NCBI RefSeq assembly: GCF_007751035.1
Contig: NZ_CP036433.1
Span: 3,081,001 to 3,145,000, forward strand
Reading direction: 5' to 3'
From: Lignipirellula cremea
GTDB taxonomy: Bacteria; Planctomycetota; Planctomycetia; Pirellulales; Pirellulaceae
Length of the DNA stretch: 64,000 nucleotides
A model generated the notes under the pieces. That model worked only from the letters and a program-made list of their open reading frames with translations. It made no database searches and was not told where the DNA came from. Each line of letters begins with the position of its first letter. The first letter of the stretch is position 1. This document shows positions 26,712 to 35,205 of the stretch, piece by piece. The position numbers were made by a program, and so were the translations under genes.

Positions 26712-28517
26712 TCAACGGATCTCGCCAGCGGGAGCATCCAGATCCGCCAACAGCCGTTTTGACCGGATGTAGCGGGTGTGAGCCGCCAGGTAGCTGTCTT
26801 CGATCAGTTGATCGATCTCCGGCGACGACGGGAAGGCATCGGAAAAACCAGGGACGACCGGGTCCAGCGTAAGGCGGGCCGCATGAATGAAGTGCGCCGC
26901 CAGATCCTTCGGGTCTTCATCCCCCACGGCGAAACGCACGGTGGTGGGGGTGATGCCGCCTTCGGCCAGGGCCGCTTCGTTCAGCTCCGAGTGCGTCGTG
27001 AGCGCCGGGCAACTGACGATCGTATTCGACTGGCCCAGGCTGATCATATGGGCAAAGGTCGGAGACAACGCGTCGAAAAACCGCTGGAACGCCTCCCGCG
27101 GCACGCCTTCGATATCGATCGTGAACAACGGCGCCGGCAACCCAATAAACATCAGCTTCTCACGAAGTTCATAGTTGGGGTTCTCCGGCAGGGCATGGCA
27201 GTTCACATGGATCTGCGGATGGGTCGCCAGCAGCCGGGCCAGGATCTCGGTGTTGATGCATTTGGCCAGCATGCGGACGGTCAAGGTGCGCATCCCCTGC
27301 ATCACCTCAAAGGCCGAGTCCGCATTCAAAAAGGCCCCTTTCACGTAGTACACATTCCAGAACAGGGTGTCGTTCCAGGCCACGCCGGCGACCGTCTGCC
27401 CTTTGGGAATGAACATGTCCTCGTTCCGTCCGATCACCACGCCGGCGATCGTCGAGCCGGTTCCCGACAGATCCTTGGTATAGCTGTGGATGACAAAGTC
27501 AGGCCGTTCGGTCGGGTCGTCCCGCTGCAGGGGCTGGGCCAGAAACGGCGTGCCGACGGTCGCATCGAGAATCACCCGGACGCCCCGTTCATGCGCCGCC
27601 CTGCAGATGGCGGGCGTATCCAGCACGTAGCCATGCGGATTGCAGGGCGATTCCAGATACAGGTACGCCTTGCGGCCGGCGGCGATCCGATCGGCGTGCT
27701 TCTCGACGGCCCGGTCGTAACAGCCGACAAAAGCGGCCGCGTCGTCGCCGTCGAACGTTTCGACCGCGATCTCCAGGTTGCCTGGCTTGGCGTACCAGTC
27801 GTGGATCAGCTGGTGGGCTCCGCCGTAAATATGCCGGCTGCTGATCAGCACGTCGTCGCGCCCCAGCAGATGCGCCAGCACCCCGTCGATCGCCGCCATG
27901 CCGGAATTGAAGTTCCAGGCGAAGTACTCCTGGGCGTACGGCCCGGCTTCGATATCGACCATAAAGTTGGCCAGCGAAACCGAGGTGGGATTGAGCAGCC
28001 GCGAGTAAATCTCCAGCAGCAGTTCTTTCCCCTGAAAGGCGTCTTCAATCCATTCCGCACAGGCATAGATATAGGTCGCCGTGCGGGCGATGACAGGCGT
28101 CGCCGAGAAGAGCGCGGTCACATTGTCAAAAACGGCGTACGGTCCTTTAGCGGCCTGGGTGGAGTAGTCGTAGTCCAGCGACTGATAGGTGCGGCGAAAA
28201 GGCGTCTGGACGGAGTCGAGCAGTTTGGCCAGCTGGAAGGACAGAAACTTTTTGGCGTTGAACCAGGCGATGCGATCGCCGCGGGGCAGGTTATCAATCT
28301 CCGCCAGGGTAATCTGCCAGAGCGCGTTGATATCGGCCTGCGAGTGATACAGCCGCTCCGTAATGCGGGCCAGAGTCTGGCCATACGCGGAGTCGGGCTT
28401 GACGCCAAAGTGTTCCAGTTGTTCGGCGACCAGGCCGGGGGCGTCGACTGCCTGGCTGCTGTTTCGCCGGGGAGAAAGCTGCCGTAGTTCCGCCAGTTTT
28501 TCGGGTCCGTCCGTCAT
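26712..28517 (-). CDS. Cys/Met-metabolism PLP-dependent enzyme with long N-terminus
   Basis: The 601-residue protein belongs to the fold-type I, cystathionine gamma-synthase-like family. The PLP lysine is Lys348 in SYTKDLSGTGSTIAG. LYLESPCNPHGYVLDTPAI and VRVILDATVGTPFLAQPL are the strand and aspartate segments before it, and RHIYGGAHQLIHDW is the tyrosine/glycine region near the cofactor. A typical member has about 400 residues; here about 150 extra residues precede the first recognisable block. ATG 28517 (MTDGPEKLAEL) follows AAGGCGGCG and fits better than an upstream start. Substrate is uncertain: homocysteine/cysteine metabolism or a related gamma- or beta-elimination are the candidates. 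Confidence 0.85.
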   Translation of the reverse strand: MTDGPEKLAELRQLSPRRNSSQAVDAPGLVAEQLEHFGVKPDSAYGQTLARITERLYHSQADINALWQITLAEIDNLPRGDRIAWFNAKKFLSFQLAKLLDSVQTPFRRTYQSLDYDYSTQAAKGPYAVFDNVTALFSATPVIARTATYIYACAEWIEDAFQGKELLLEIYSRLLNPTSVSLANFMVDIEAGPYAQEYFAWNFNSGMAAIDGVLAHLLGRDDVLISSRHIYGGAHQLIHDWYAKPGNLEIAVETFDGDDAAAFVGCYDRAVEKHADRIAAGRKAYLYLESPCNPHGYVLDTPAICRAAHERGVRVILDATVGTPFLAQPLQRDDPTERPDFVIHSYTKDLSGTGSTIAGVVIGRNEDMFIPKGQTVAGVAWNDTLFWNVYYVKGAFLNADSAFEVMQGMRTLTVRMLAKCINTEILARLLATHPQIHVNCHALPENPNYELREKLMFIGLPAPLFTIDIEGVPREAFQRFFDALSPTFAHMISLGQSNTIVSCPALTTHSELNEAALAEGGITPTTVRFAVGDEDPKDLAAHFIHAARLTLDPVVPGFSDAFPSSPEIDQLIEDSYLAAHTRYIRSKRLLADLDAPAGEIR

Positions 28518-28661
28518 TGATCGCCGCCTTGGAGTGAAGAGAGGACATCCAGCCAGAGGGTAAACCTGATCTCTATTATCTGGCATGCAGGTCCGTCATT
28601 CCACCCTGGCCAGGTCGACAATCGGCGGACGGCAAGGCCAATAGGCCAAGGCGAGTTTCGC

Positions 28662-28690
28662 TTGACTTTGCCAGGAGGGGCGACTATCAC
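28662..28690 (+). promoter_or_regulatory. Candidate sigma-70-type promoter
   Basis: TTGACT (28662-28667) and TATCAC (28685-28690) are separated by exactly 17 bases, about 100 bases before the small secreted protein gene. The match is 5/6 and 4/6 to the consensus, so it is a reasonable but unproven call. Confidence 0.4.
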
Positions 28691-28793
28691 TTAAGGAATT
28701 GTTTAGAAACCTCTCCCGGTTCGCGAAACCTTCCCCTCCTTATTTTCGCGGACTTTTCATCGCTGTTCCGTTCTCGTGGACGTGTTCTTTTCT

Positions 28794-29141
28794 ATGAACA
28801 AGCAGACAGCGATCCTTTGCCTGGTACTGGCCTCGTTTGGCCTGGGGTTGTCGCCCGTTCCCTTATTGCTGGCCCATTTCAGCGGCGAGCTCTCCGAGAA
28901 GATCGACCTGCCGTGGAAAGAATCGGAAGAGAAGGAAGAAAAAGAGAGTGAGTCGAATGAGCTCTCTGAGTGGAAACTGGCGGAGTTCGAAGGGCTGCAC
29001 CACGACGTCAGTAGCGACCCGCTGGTTGGCGGTTCGCTATCGCATTTTGCCGAACTGGCGAATTGCGAGCTGCATCTGCTGGACGCCATTCTCATCGGAA
29101 GCAACGGGACGCGAGCGCCCCCGGTTGCGTCTTCTTGCTGA
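28794..29141 (+). CDS. Small secreted or membrane protein upstream of SulP
   Basis: The 115-residue product begins with a hydrophobic stretch (TAILCLVLASFGLGLSPVPLLLAHF) that could be a signal peptide or anchor. A strongly charged segment (SEEKEEKESESNELSEWKL) and a His/Cys-containing tail follow. No family was recognised. The start is uncertain, because neither ATG 28794 nor GTG 28776 has a good ribosome site. A promoter-like pair of hexamers lies about 100 bases upstream. The following SulP gene is on the same strand 333 bases downstream. It may be a small accessory to that transporter, but the only evidence is position. Confidence 0.5.
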   Translation: MNKQTAILCLVLASFGLGLSPVPLLLAHFSGELSEKIDLPWKESEEKEEKESESNELSEWKLAEFEGLHHDVSSDPLVGGSLSHFAELANCELHLLDAILIGSNGTRAPPVASSC

Positions 29142-29474
29142 ACCCAGCTGGTTGAAAAAACAAACGTCCCCAAGGCCGTTTGCTCTGGCTGTGTCACTGA
29201 CCCTTGCGGTTTCTCCTTTGGCGGGCGTCGCCTGAACGGCTTCGCAAAAGCAACTGCGTGCTTGCGCGTGGGCTGCTTTGCGTTCCGGGTGATGCTGCCC
29301 GTGCGCTGCGTTTTCCAGGGGTTCTTCGCGCCGTTTCCGCGAAGCCTCCCTCCGGCTGCTCGTCGCATCGGCGCGTCGTCGGTCGTAAATCCGTGGCGCC
29401 TTTTGTGTGAGAACCGCCTCTGCGACCTGGTCGCCCTTTATCCATCCAAAGGTCATTCAAGAGGTTCTATTTCA
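29142..29474 (+). other. Leader region of the SulP gene
   Basis: This 333-base stretch is open in the SulP frame, but its translation (many Arg, Cys and Pro) does not resemble a SulP N-terminus. I see no gene or clear terminator. It may be an untranslated leader. Confidence 0.4.
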
Positions 29475-31241
29475 ATGCATTCCAAGTTTCCCGATGAGAA
29501 GCCCCCGGAAGACAAGTTTCGCCAGGTTGTCCGCTTTCTGGGGGAGTTTAGTCCCTGGCAAAATATCCGCGTGATGGGAACCAATGTGGGTCCCGATCTG
29601 CTGTCGGGTTTGACGGTGGCGGTAATCGCGATGCCGCTGGCCCTGGCGTTTGGCGAATCCTCCGGCCTGGGCCCGGCCGCCGGCATGTGGGCGGCCATTT
29701 GCGGCGGCCTGTTTGTCGGCCTGTTTGGCGGTTCCAAAGTCGGCATCAGCGGGCCGACCGGCCCGAAGGTGGTGCAGCTGGCTGCGATCGTGGAGCTGAC
29801 CCGGCTGGCCACCGGCGAGCCCGACTTGAACTATATTTTTACGCTGGTGTTTCTCAGCGGCCTGATCTGCATCGCCCTGGCGTTTCTCAAGGTGGGGCGA
29901 TTTATCTACTACGTTCCATACTCGGCCGTTTCCGGGTTCATGTGCGGGATTGGCGCGATCATCATCCTGCTGGAGATTCCGCCGATGCTGGGCTTTGACA
30001 CGCCCAAGTCGGTAATGCTGGCCATCCAGCAGATTCCTTACGACCTGCTGCACGAGAATCCGCACGCAGTTATTGTTTCGCTGGCCACCTTTGCGACGAT
30101 TCTGATCTGGCCGCGGATCACGCCGGTGAAGTGGCTGCCGGGTCCGCTGATGGGACTGATTGTCGGCACCTCGATTGCCAATCTGGGGTCGTTCCATGTT
30201 ACGTATATGGACGCCATGCCGACCGGCATTCCGCCAATCCATCTGCCGGACCTGGGCATTCTCACCGGGCGATTCAGCGACGTCATCGGTCCCGCGGCAG
30301 CGCTGGCCGGGCTGTGCGTGTTTGATTCGTTGCTCACCTGCCTGGTCGCCGACAACATGACCGACGAACGCCACAGCAGCGATCGCGAGATCTTCGGCCA
30401 GGGAATCGCCAATCTGGCGTGCGGACTGCTGGGCGGCGTAACCACCGCCACCGCAACCATGCGCACCGTCGCCAATGTGAAGTGCGGCGCCAAAACAGGA
30501 CTGGCTTCCATTACCCATGCGGCCGTGTTGCTGGCCCTGATGCTGGGCCTGGCGCCCATGGCCCAGTATGTGCCGATGGCCTGCCTGGCGGGGATTCTGC
30601 TGAAGGTCGGGATCGATATCATCGACTACCGCGTTGTGCCGGTGCTGCATCGCATGCCCTGGGCCGACGCCATCTGCTTCTGGGCCGTGCTGGGCCTGAC
30701 GATCTCGGTCGACCTGCTGGTCGCCATGGGGGTGGGCATTACGATCGCCTTTGTGCGAGCCATTCACGAGATCGGCAATCTTTACGAGCAGGAAGTCGTG
30801 AGCCTGAAAGACGTCGATCGCCCCTGGACGCCGGAAAGCAGCCTGCCGGATGAACTCAAAGCTCGCGTGCTCAAGCTGCGACTTGATGGGCCGCTCTTTT
30901 TTGGCGTTTCCGACGCCATGTATCGCACGGCCAGCCGGCTGGCGGACTTTGACTACCTGATCATTCGCATGATGCGAGTGCCGATGATCGACCTGTCGGG
31001 AGCCTACCTGCTCGACGACATTGTAGAGAAAGCCCAGCAACAGGGCGCCCGGGTGTTCATTTCAGGGATGCCCGACTGCGTGCATAATACGCTTGATCGG
31101 CTGAAAATCCTGGATCGTGTCGGGCTGGAAAACTGCTTCGCCACAGTGGACGAAGTCACGATGAAAATCCTGGAGATCGAAAAACTGAAAGAGCAGGCCG
31201 AACGCAGCGGACGCGATCCACAGCCCGAACTGGTCAGCTGA
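29475..31241 (+). CDS. SulP-family anion transporter with STAS domain
   Basis: The 588-residue inner-membrane protein is a SulP/SLC26 transporter. LLSGLTVAVIAMPLALAFGE and GSKVGISGPTG are the signature early helices. About ten more hydrophobic segments follow, including AVSGFMCGIGAIIILLEI and ACLAGILLKVGIDIIDY. The cytoplasmic STAS domain (about 465-570) contains VPMIDLSGAYLLDDIV. SulP proteins move sulfate, bicarbonate or dicarboxylates; which ion is carried here cannot be read. Given four sulfatases in the window, sulfate is one possibility. The start at 29475 (MHSKFPDEKPP) follows AAGAGG. The gene ends 140 bases before a convergent sulfatase. Confidence 0.93.
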   Translation: MHSKFPDEKPPEDKFRQVVRFLGEFSPWQNIRVMGTNVGPDLLSGLTVAVIAMPLALAFGESSGLGPAAGMWAAICGGLFVGLFGGSKVGISGPTGPKVVQLAAIVELTRLATGEPDLNYIFTLVFLSGLICIALAFLKVGRFIYYVPYSAVSGFMCGIGAIIILLEIPPMLGFDTPKSVMLAIQQIPYDLLHENPHAVIVSLATFATILIWPRITPVKWLPGPLMGLIVGTSIANLGSFHVTYMDAMPTGIPPIHLPDLGILTGRFSDVIGPAAALAGLCVFDSLLTCLVADNMTDERHSSDREIFGQGIANLACGLLGGVTTATATMRTVANVKCGAKTGLASITHAAVLLALMLGLAPMAQYVPMACLAGILLKVGIDIIDYRVVPVLHRMPWADAICFWAVLGLTISVDLLVAMGVGITIAFVRAIHEIGNLYEQEVVSLKDVDRPWTPESSLPDELKARVLKLRLDGPLFFGVSDAMYRTASRLADFDYLIIRMMRVPMIDLSGAYLLDDIVEKAQQQGARVFISGMPDCVHNTLDRLKILDRVGLENCFATVDEVTMKILEIEKLKEQAERSGRDPQPELVS

Positions 31242-31380
31242 CCAGCGCGACGACCGTGGTAACCCGCAGCCCCAGGCCGGCGTCCGCCCCGTTACCGGGC
31301 AGACGCTGGCGGTGGTTGCCCGACGCGCTTGCGACAGCAGCATGTTGTCCCGCGGGACGTCTCGGGCGTTCGCGTTCCCG

Positions 31381-32697
31381 CTATCGCTTGCGCGTGCGCA
31401 GCTCCTGCAGGATCGTGTCGAATTCTTTCTGCGCTGCCTGGGCGGCCGGATCGGCGGAGCCGGTCATGTCGCGGTACTCTTTTTCGTCGCGACGATCGCC
31501 GCAATCCCAGAGTTGACCTTTGCCGTCGAGCAGCCAGCGATCGGTGCGGAGCATACCGTTGCTGCCATAAATCCAGGGACGGCCGGTAAACTCTTCGCCG
31601 CGGAGCAGCGGGGCAAAACTGGAACCGTCGTGTTCATAGCCGGGATCCACTTTCGCGCCGGCCAGCGCCAACAGGGTCGGCATCATGTCGGAGAAGTCGA
31701 CCAGCTGGCGTGTGGCAACCCCCTCCGGAATCATGCCGGGGCAAGAGACGACCAGCGGCACGCGGACGCCTTCCTCCTGCTGGAGACTGCCTTTGCCGTA
31801 CTTGGGGGTGCCGTTGTCGCCGGTGAACAGAATGATGGTGTTATCCCGCAGTCCCATTTCTTCGAGCGCTGCGACCAGCCGGCCGAGAACTGCGTCGGCG
31901 TATTCGATGTTCCCTTTGAGGGAACCGGGCCGCGTTTTGCCGGGCTGGGTCAGGTGGGGCGTCGGCGGGGCTGGCAGGTGGGGCAGCATCTCACAGTAGT
32001 GGATGCAAAACGGCTCGTCGCGATGGCGCCGGATAAAGTCGATCGTCTGCTCGGCGATCAGGTCGGGCCCGTACTGCTCGGCCGTCCCTTCGATCAACTT
32101 CCCGTTGCTCAGCAGCACGGGGCTCCAGTAACGGCTGAACTTCGTCGACGGTCCCTGGTAGCCCACCTCGGGCGGCAGGTAGCAACTGTGGATCGGCCAG
32201 ATGCAATGCTCGTCGAAGCCCATGGCGGCCAGCTGCTGCATCGGATGCTGGTTGGTTCCCTGCAGCATCCATTTGCCGGTGACCAGGGTGCGGTATCCGG
32301 CCGCCTGGAGCATTTGCGGATAGGTCCGATGGTGCTTCTCCAGCATCATCGATTCCGGCATGGCGGTGCACATAAAGGTCGCCTGGACCAGCCATTTCCA
32401 GCCGGTGCGGACATCGTATCGGCCGGTCAGAATCTCCGCCCGGGTGGGGGAACAGATGGGCGTGGCCCAGCAGGTTTCAAACCGCATCCCTTGGCGGGCG
32501 AGGGCATCGATATGCGGGGTTTGATAGGTTTCGTTCCCGTAACAGCCGGTATGCTTTGCACTCAGGTCGTCGGCCAGAAAGAGCAGGAAGTTCGGCGGAC
32601 GCTTCGCCTGGTCGGCGCCTTGCGCGAAGCCGATCGCCAGAAAAAAGAGAGCCGCCGTCGCCAGTGGAAGGCGGCCAGAGAAGAGTAGCGTGCGCAT
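31381..32697 (-). CDS. Secreted sulfatase
   Basis: The 438-residue sulfatase carries Cys82 in C-S-P-T-R (TPICSPTRAEILTG) and LFLADDLSAKHTGCYG for metal binding. VTGKWMLQG, FTGDNGTPKYGKGSLQQEEG and the C-terminal WIYGSNGMLRTDRWLL are further blocks. ATG 32697 begins a signal peptide (LLFSGRLPLATAALFFLAIGFAQGA); a TTG two codons upstream is less likely. It is a third distinct subfamily in this window and the only one with the GTPKYGKGSLQQ element. The ion transporter gene converges on it from the left and the membrane acyltransferase is divergent on the right. Confidence 0.92.
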   Translation of the reverse strand: MRTLLFSGRLPLATAALFFLAIGFAQGADQAKRPPNFLLFLADDLSAKHTGCYGNETYQTPHIDALARQGMRFETCWATPICSPTRAEILTGRYDVRTGWKWLVQATFMCTAMPESMMLEKHHRTYPQMLQAAGYRTLVTGKWMLQGTNQHPMQQLAAMGFDEHCIWPIHSCYLPPEVGYQGPSTKFSRYWSPVLLSNGKLIEGTAEQYGPDLIAEQTIDFIRRHRDEPFCIHYCEMLPHLPAPPTPHLTQPGKTRPGSLKGNIEYADAVLGRLVAALEEMGLRDNTIILFTGDNGTPKYGKGSLQQEEGVRVPLVVSCPGMIPEGVATRQLVDFSDMMPTLLALAGAKVDPGYEHDGSSFAPLLRGEEFTGRPWIYGSNGMLRTDRWLLDGKGQLWDCGDRRDEKEYRDMTGSADPAAQAAQKEFDTILQELRTRKR

Positions 32698-33107
32698 GGG
32701 CAATCGTTCCGGTTTTCGCCTGGTGAAGTTTCTGTTCGCCCCGCAGGACGCCAGCGGTTCAAGATGATCCGTCGCTAGCGAGGCGTCAACCCTGACTCGG
32801 GTATGCCGCTTGCCGGCAACGGAGGGAGCGGCGCCGCGGCTCGGGAAGCGTGCTGGGCTCCGGCCGCCCTTATAATCGCTCCAATCGCGCTAACCCGAAC
32901 GGTCTCCAAACAACACTTGCCTTTCGCGGGAAACAGGAAAACGGGCTGTGAGGATTGTCGTCGGGCCATGGGATAATGTCCTACGTTGAATTGGGAGTTA
33001 GTCCTTTCCAAGGTTGGCTGAAACGCTAACACTTCCCAGGTGGACACGCACTCTCTTCCTGGTGATTGCCTTTGAACAGGCGAACGACGTTTCTGGTGTG
33101 CGCGAAA
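32698..33107. other. Divergent intergenic region
   Basis: About 410 bases separate the sulfatase start (minus) from the acyltransferase start (plus). Both promoters should be here. I see no RNA gene, long hairpin or convincing reading frame. Confidence 0.4.
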
Positions 33108-34313
33108 ATGTGTATGCAACCTGACAGAGAACCACGTGCGGCACGGTACTATTCGCTTGACGCCTGGCGCGGCGCCGCCTGTTTGATGATTGTGTTGCAC
33201 CATTCCACGTACTACTGCGCGGATGAAGCGTTCATGGATCGCCTGAGCCAATCGGGTCCCAGTAACCTGTTCGATGCGATCATCTGGCTGACCACCAAGC
33301 TGTGGTGGGGCGTGCCGATCTTTTTTGTGATTTCCGGCTATTGCATCGCCGCCTCGGCGGACCGCCATGTGCGGAAGCGGCATTCCGTCAGGTCGTATTT
33401 TGCCAGGCGGTTGCAACGGATCTATCCGCCGCTGTGGGCTTATCTGGTGATTGCGGCGATCCTGATTGGAGTCGTGGAGTGGCTTTCTCCCGGGCTGGCC
33501 GATGACACGAATCACGAGATCTATCCGCCGTGGAGCTTGAGTCCGGGACAATGGCTGGGCAATCTGACCCTGACAGAATCCTGGCGCTGGCATTTTGTCG
33601 GCGAACAGCGATATCTGAGCGGCCAGCTGTGGACGCTCTGCTATGAAGAGCAGTTTTATCTGGTGGTGGGCCTGCTGCTGATCGCATGTCCCCGCTATCT
33701 GCTGCTGGGAGCGGCGGCCGTGACAGGCTTGACGTTTGCCAACCTGTGGATGTTTCCGCAGGTCGATGTCGACGGCTTTTTCTTCGATTGCCGCTGGTTT
33801 GAATTCGCCGCGGGGATTGGCGTTTACTACGCCATCAACTACGCCGGCCGGGCCGGGTTCTGGTCGATGGCGGCCCTGTTCCTGGGCGCCGCCGTGCTAC
33901 GGCAACTGGCCAACTATGAGATGATTAACCTGCCAGATGACCGTCTGCCGGCGACGATCGCGTGCGGCTACGCCCTGATACTGTTGGCGGTGCATCGCTT
34001 TGATCTGCAGATCCACAACGCCTGGTGGACCCGGCCACTGACATTTTGTGGAACCATGTGTTACAGCCTGTATCTGATTCACTGGCCTCTGGTGAAGGTG
34101 CTGTCGCATCTGCTGTATGAGACGGGCGTCCAGTCGCCCGCCCTGACCGTTTGCGTGACGCTCCCGGCGTGCCTGCTCGTATCGATCCTGGGCGGCATTG
34201 CGTTTTATGAACGGGTGGAAAAACGCTGGATTTTGTCCCGTCCATCAGGCGAGCCCGCCTCCGCGACGACGTTGTCCAGTCAGCAGCAAGCGATCCCGCC
34301 TGCCGTCAGCTAG
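33108..34313 (+). CDS. Membrane acyltransferase, family 3
   Basis: The 401-residue integral membrane protein belongs to the acyltransferase 3 family, which transfers acetyl or other acyl groups to cell-surface sugars. The family N-terminus is present: RYYSLDAWRGAACLMIVLHH with the catalytic-type His pair, then GVPIFFVISGYCI and RSYFARRLQRIYP. About ten membrane segments follow, and MCYSLYLIHWPLVKVL is the usual penultimate helix. The start is uncertain: ATG 33108 and ATG 33114 are both without a good ribosome site, and a TTG at 33066 extends the frame. A possible role is O-acetylation of the exopolysaccharide made by genes further right, which is only inference. Confidence 0.85.
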   Translation: MCMQPDREPRAARYYSLDAWRGAACLMIVLHHSTYYCADEAFMDRLSQSGPSNLFDAIIWLTTKLWWGVPIFFVISGYCIAASADRHVRKRHSVRSYFARRLQRIYPPLWAYLVIAAILIGVVEWLSPGLADDTNHEIYPPWSLSPGQWLGNLTLTESWRWHFVGEQRYLSGQLWTLCYEEQFYLVVGLLLIACPRYLLLGAAAVTGLTFANLWMFPQVDVDGFFFDCRWFEFAAGIGVYYAINYAGRAGFWSMAALFLGAAVLRQLANYEMINLPDDRLPATIACGYALILLAVHRFDLQIHNAWWTRPLTFCGTMCYSLYLIHWPLVKVLSHLLYETGVQSPALTVCVTLPACLLVSILGGIAFYERVEKRWILSRPSGEPASATTLSSQQQAIPPAVS

Positions 34314-34337
34314 GCCTCTCCGGGAGCGGGACGAACT

Positions 34338-34748
34338 TCAGGCTGGCCGGCTTGTTCCGTCGTTCTTCGATTCCGGCGGTGCGCCGGCGGCCAGGACCTC
34401 CTGCAGTTTCTCCAGGGCGTCCCAGGCGGCAGGAAAGCCAGCGTATGCGGCGACCTGGAACAGGGCCTCGCAGATCTCTTCGACCCGGCAGCCGTTCCGC
34501 AGCGCCATTTGAAAGTTCAGCGTCAGGGCGTTGTTTCTTCCCAGGGCGGCCAGCACGCTGATGCTGCACAAGGAGCGGGTTTTCAAGTCGATGCCCTGGC
34601 GGGTCCAGATTCTGCCGCCGACCACGCCGATGACTTCTTTTTCAAAGTCAGGGCAGACCGCCTGGAAACGGCTGATCAGCGTCGCCATATTCTCTTCGCC
34701 CGCCATCCGGGCAAACTGGGCGTAACCGTTCTCATAGTCGCTGCTCAT
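34338..34748 (-). CDS. Carboxymuconolactone-decarboxylase-family protein
   Basis: The 136-residue protein shows the CMD fold: TRQGIDLKTRSLCSISVLAAL, then LNFQMALRNGCRVEEICEALFQVAAYAGFPAAWDAL. This matches the PcaC-like subgroup rather than AhpD, because the paired CxxC of AhpD is absent. GGAGGTAAAC precedes ATG 34748 at ideal spacing. The gene is 23 bases downstream of an uncharacterised gene on the same strand, so the two form an operon. The family covers decarboxylases and oxidative-stress proteins; the substrate here is unknown. It converges on the acyltransferase gene 24 bases away. Confidence 0.88.
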   Translation of the reverse strand: MSSDYENGYAQFARMAGEENMATLISRFQAVCPDFEKEVIGVVGGRIWTRQGIDLKTRSLCSISVLAALGRNNALTLNFQMALRNGCRVEEICEALFQVAAYAGFPAAWDALEKLQEVLAAGAPPESKNDGTSRPA

Positions 34749-34771
34749 GATCGTTTACCTCCGGGGACAGT

Positions 34772-35161
34772 TCACGCATCGCGCGGCGGCAGGCGGACGT
34801 CGAGTGCGGGAAAGTGATCGCGCATGAAAGCGAGCGCCAGGACGGTATGGCAGTGGGAGACGTTCGGGTTCTTCTGCGTCGGGCAGTTACAGCCCAGGTA
34901 GACATCGTTCGTGGTCGCCAGCGCGGCCAGATCGCGGAACGCCTGTTTCTCGCTCGCGAACCGCTCCTGAAGCAGCGCCCGGTAGGCTTTGCAAAACCTG
35001 GTCCAGGCCGCTTCGTTGGGCTCCGCCAGAAAGGCTTCGACAATCGCCTGGCTGGGCCGCAGCAGGTGCTTCGTCCGCCAGCGCGTATCCTGGCGGATGC
35101 CTTCGGGCAACGGACCGGCGTCGGCGGGCCGGCGACGGTACATTGTGTAACGGGCTAACAT
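34772..35161 (-). CDS. Uncharacterised Cys/His-containing protein
   Basis: The 129-residue protein starts MLARYTMYRRRPADAGPLP and ends with the conserved-looking block VYLGCNCPTQKNPNVSHCHT, which has three Cys and two His. That cluster could bind a metal. The arrangement recalls DUF488-like proteins, but I cannot confirm the family. The start follows AGGCGGA at good spacing and overrides a TTG further upstream. It leads the two-gene operon with the CMD-family protein, and its start is just 45 bases from the end of the DUF1549/DUF1553 gene on the same strand. Confidence 0.7.
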   Translation of the reverse strand: MLARYTMYRRRPADAGPLPEGIRQDTRWRTKHLLRPSQAIVEAFLAEPNEAAWTRFCKAYRALLQERFASEKQAFRDLAALATTNDVYLGCNCPTQKNPNVSHCHTVLALAFMRDHFPALDVRLPPRDA

Positions 35162-35205
35162 GGATCCGCCTGACCGCGACAACTATTGATGCCGCGGACC
35201 CCGGG

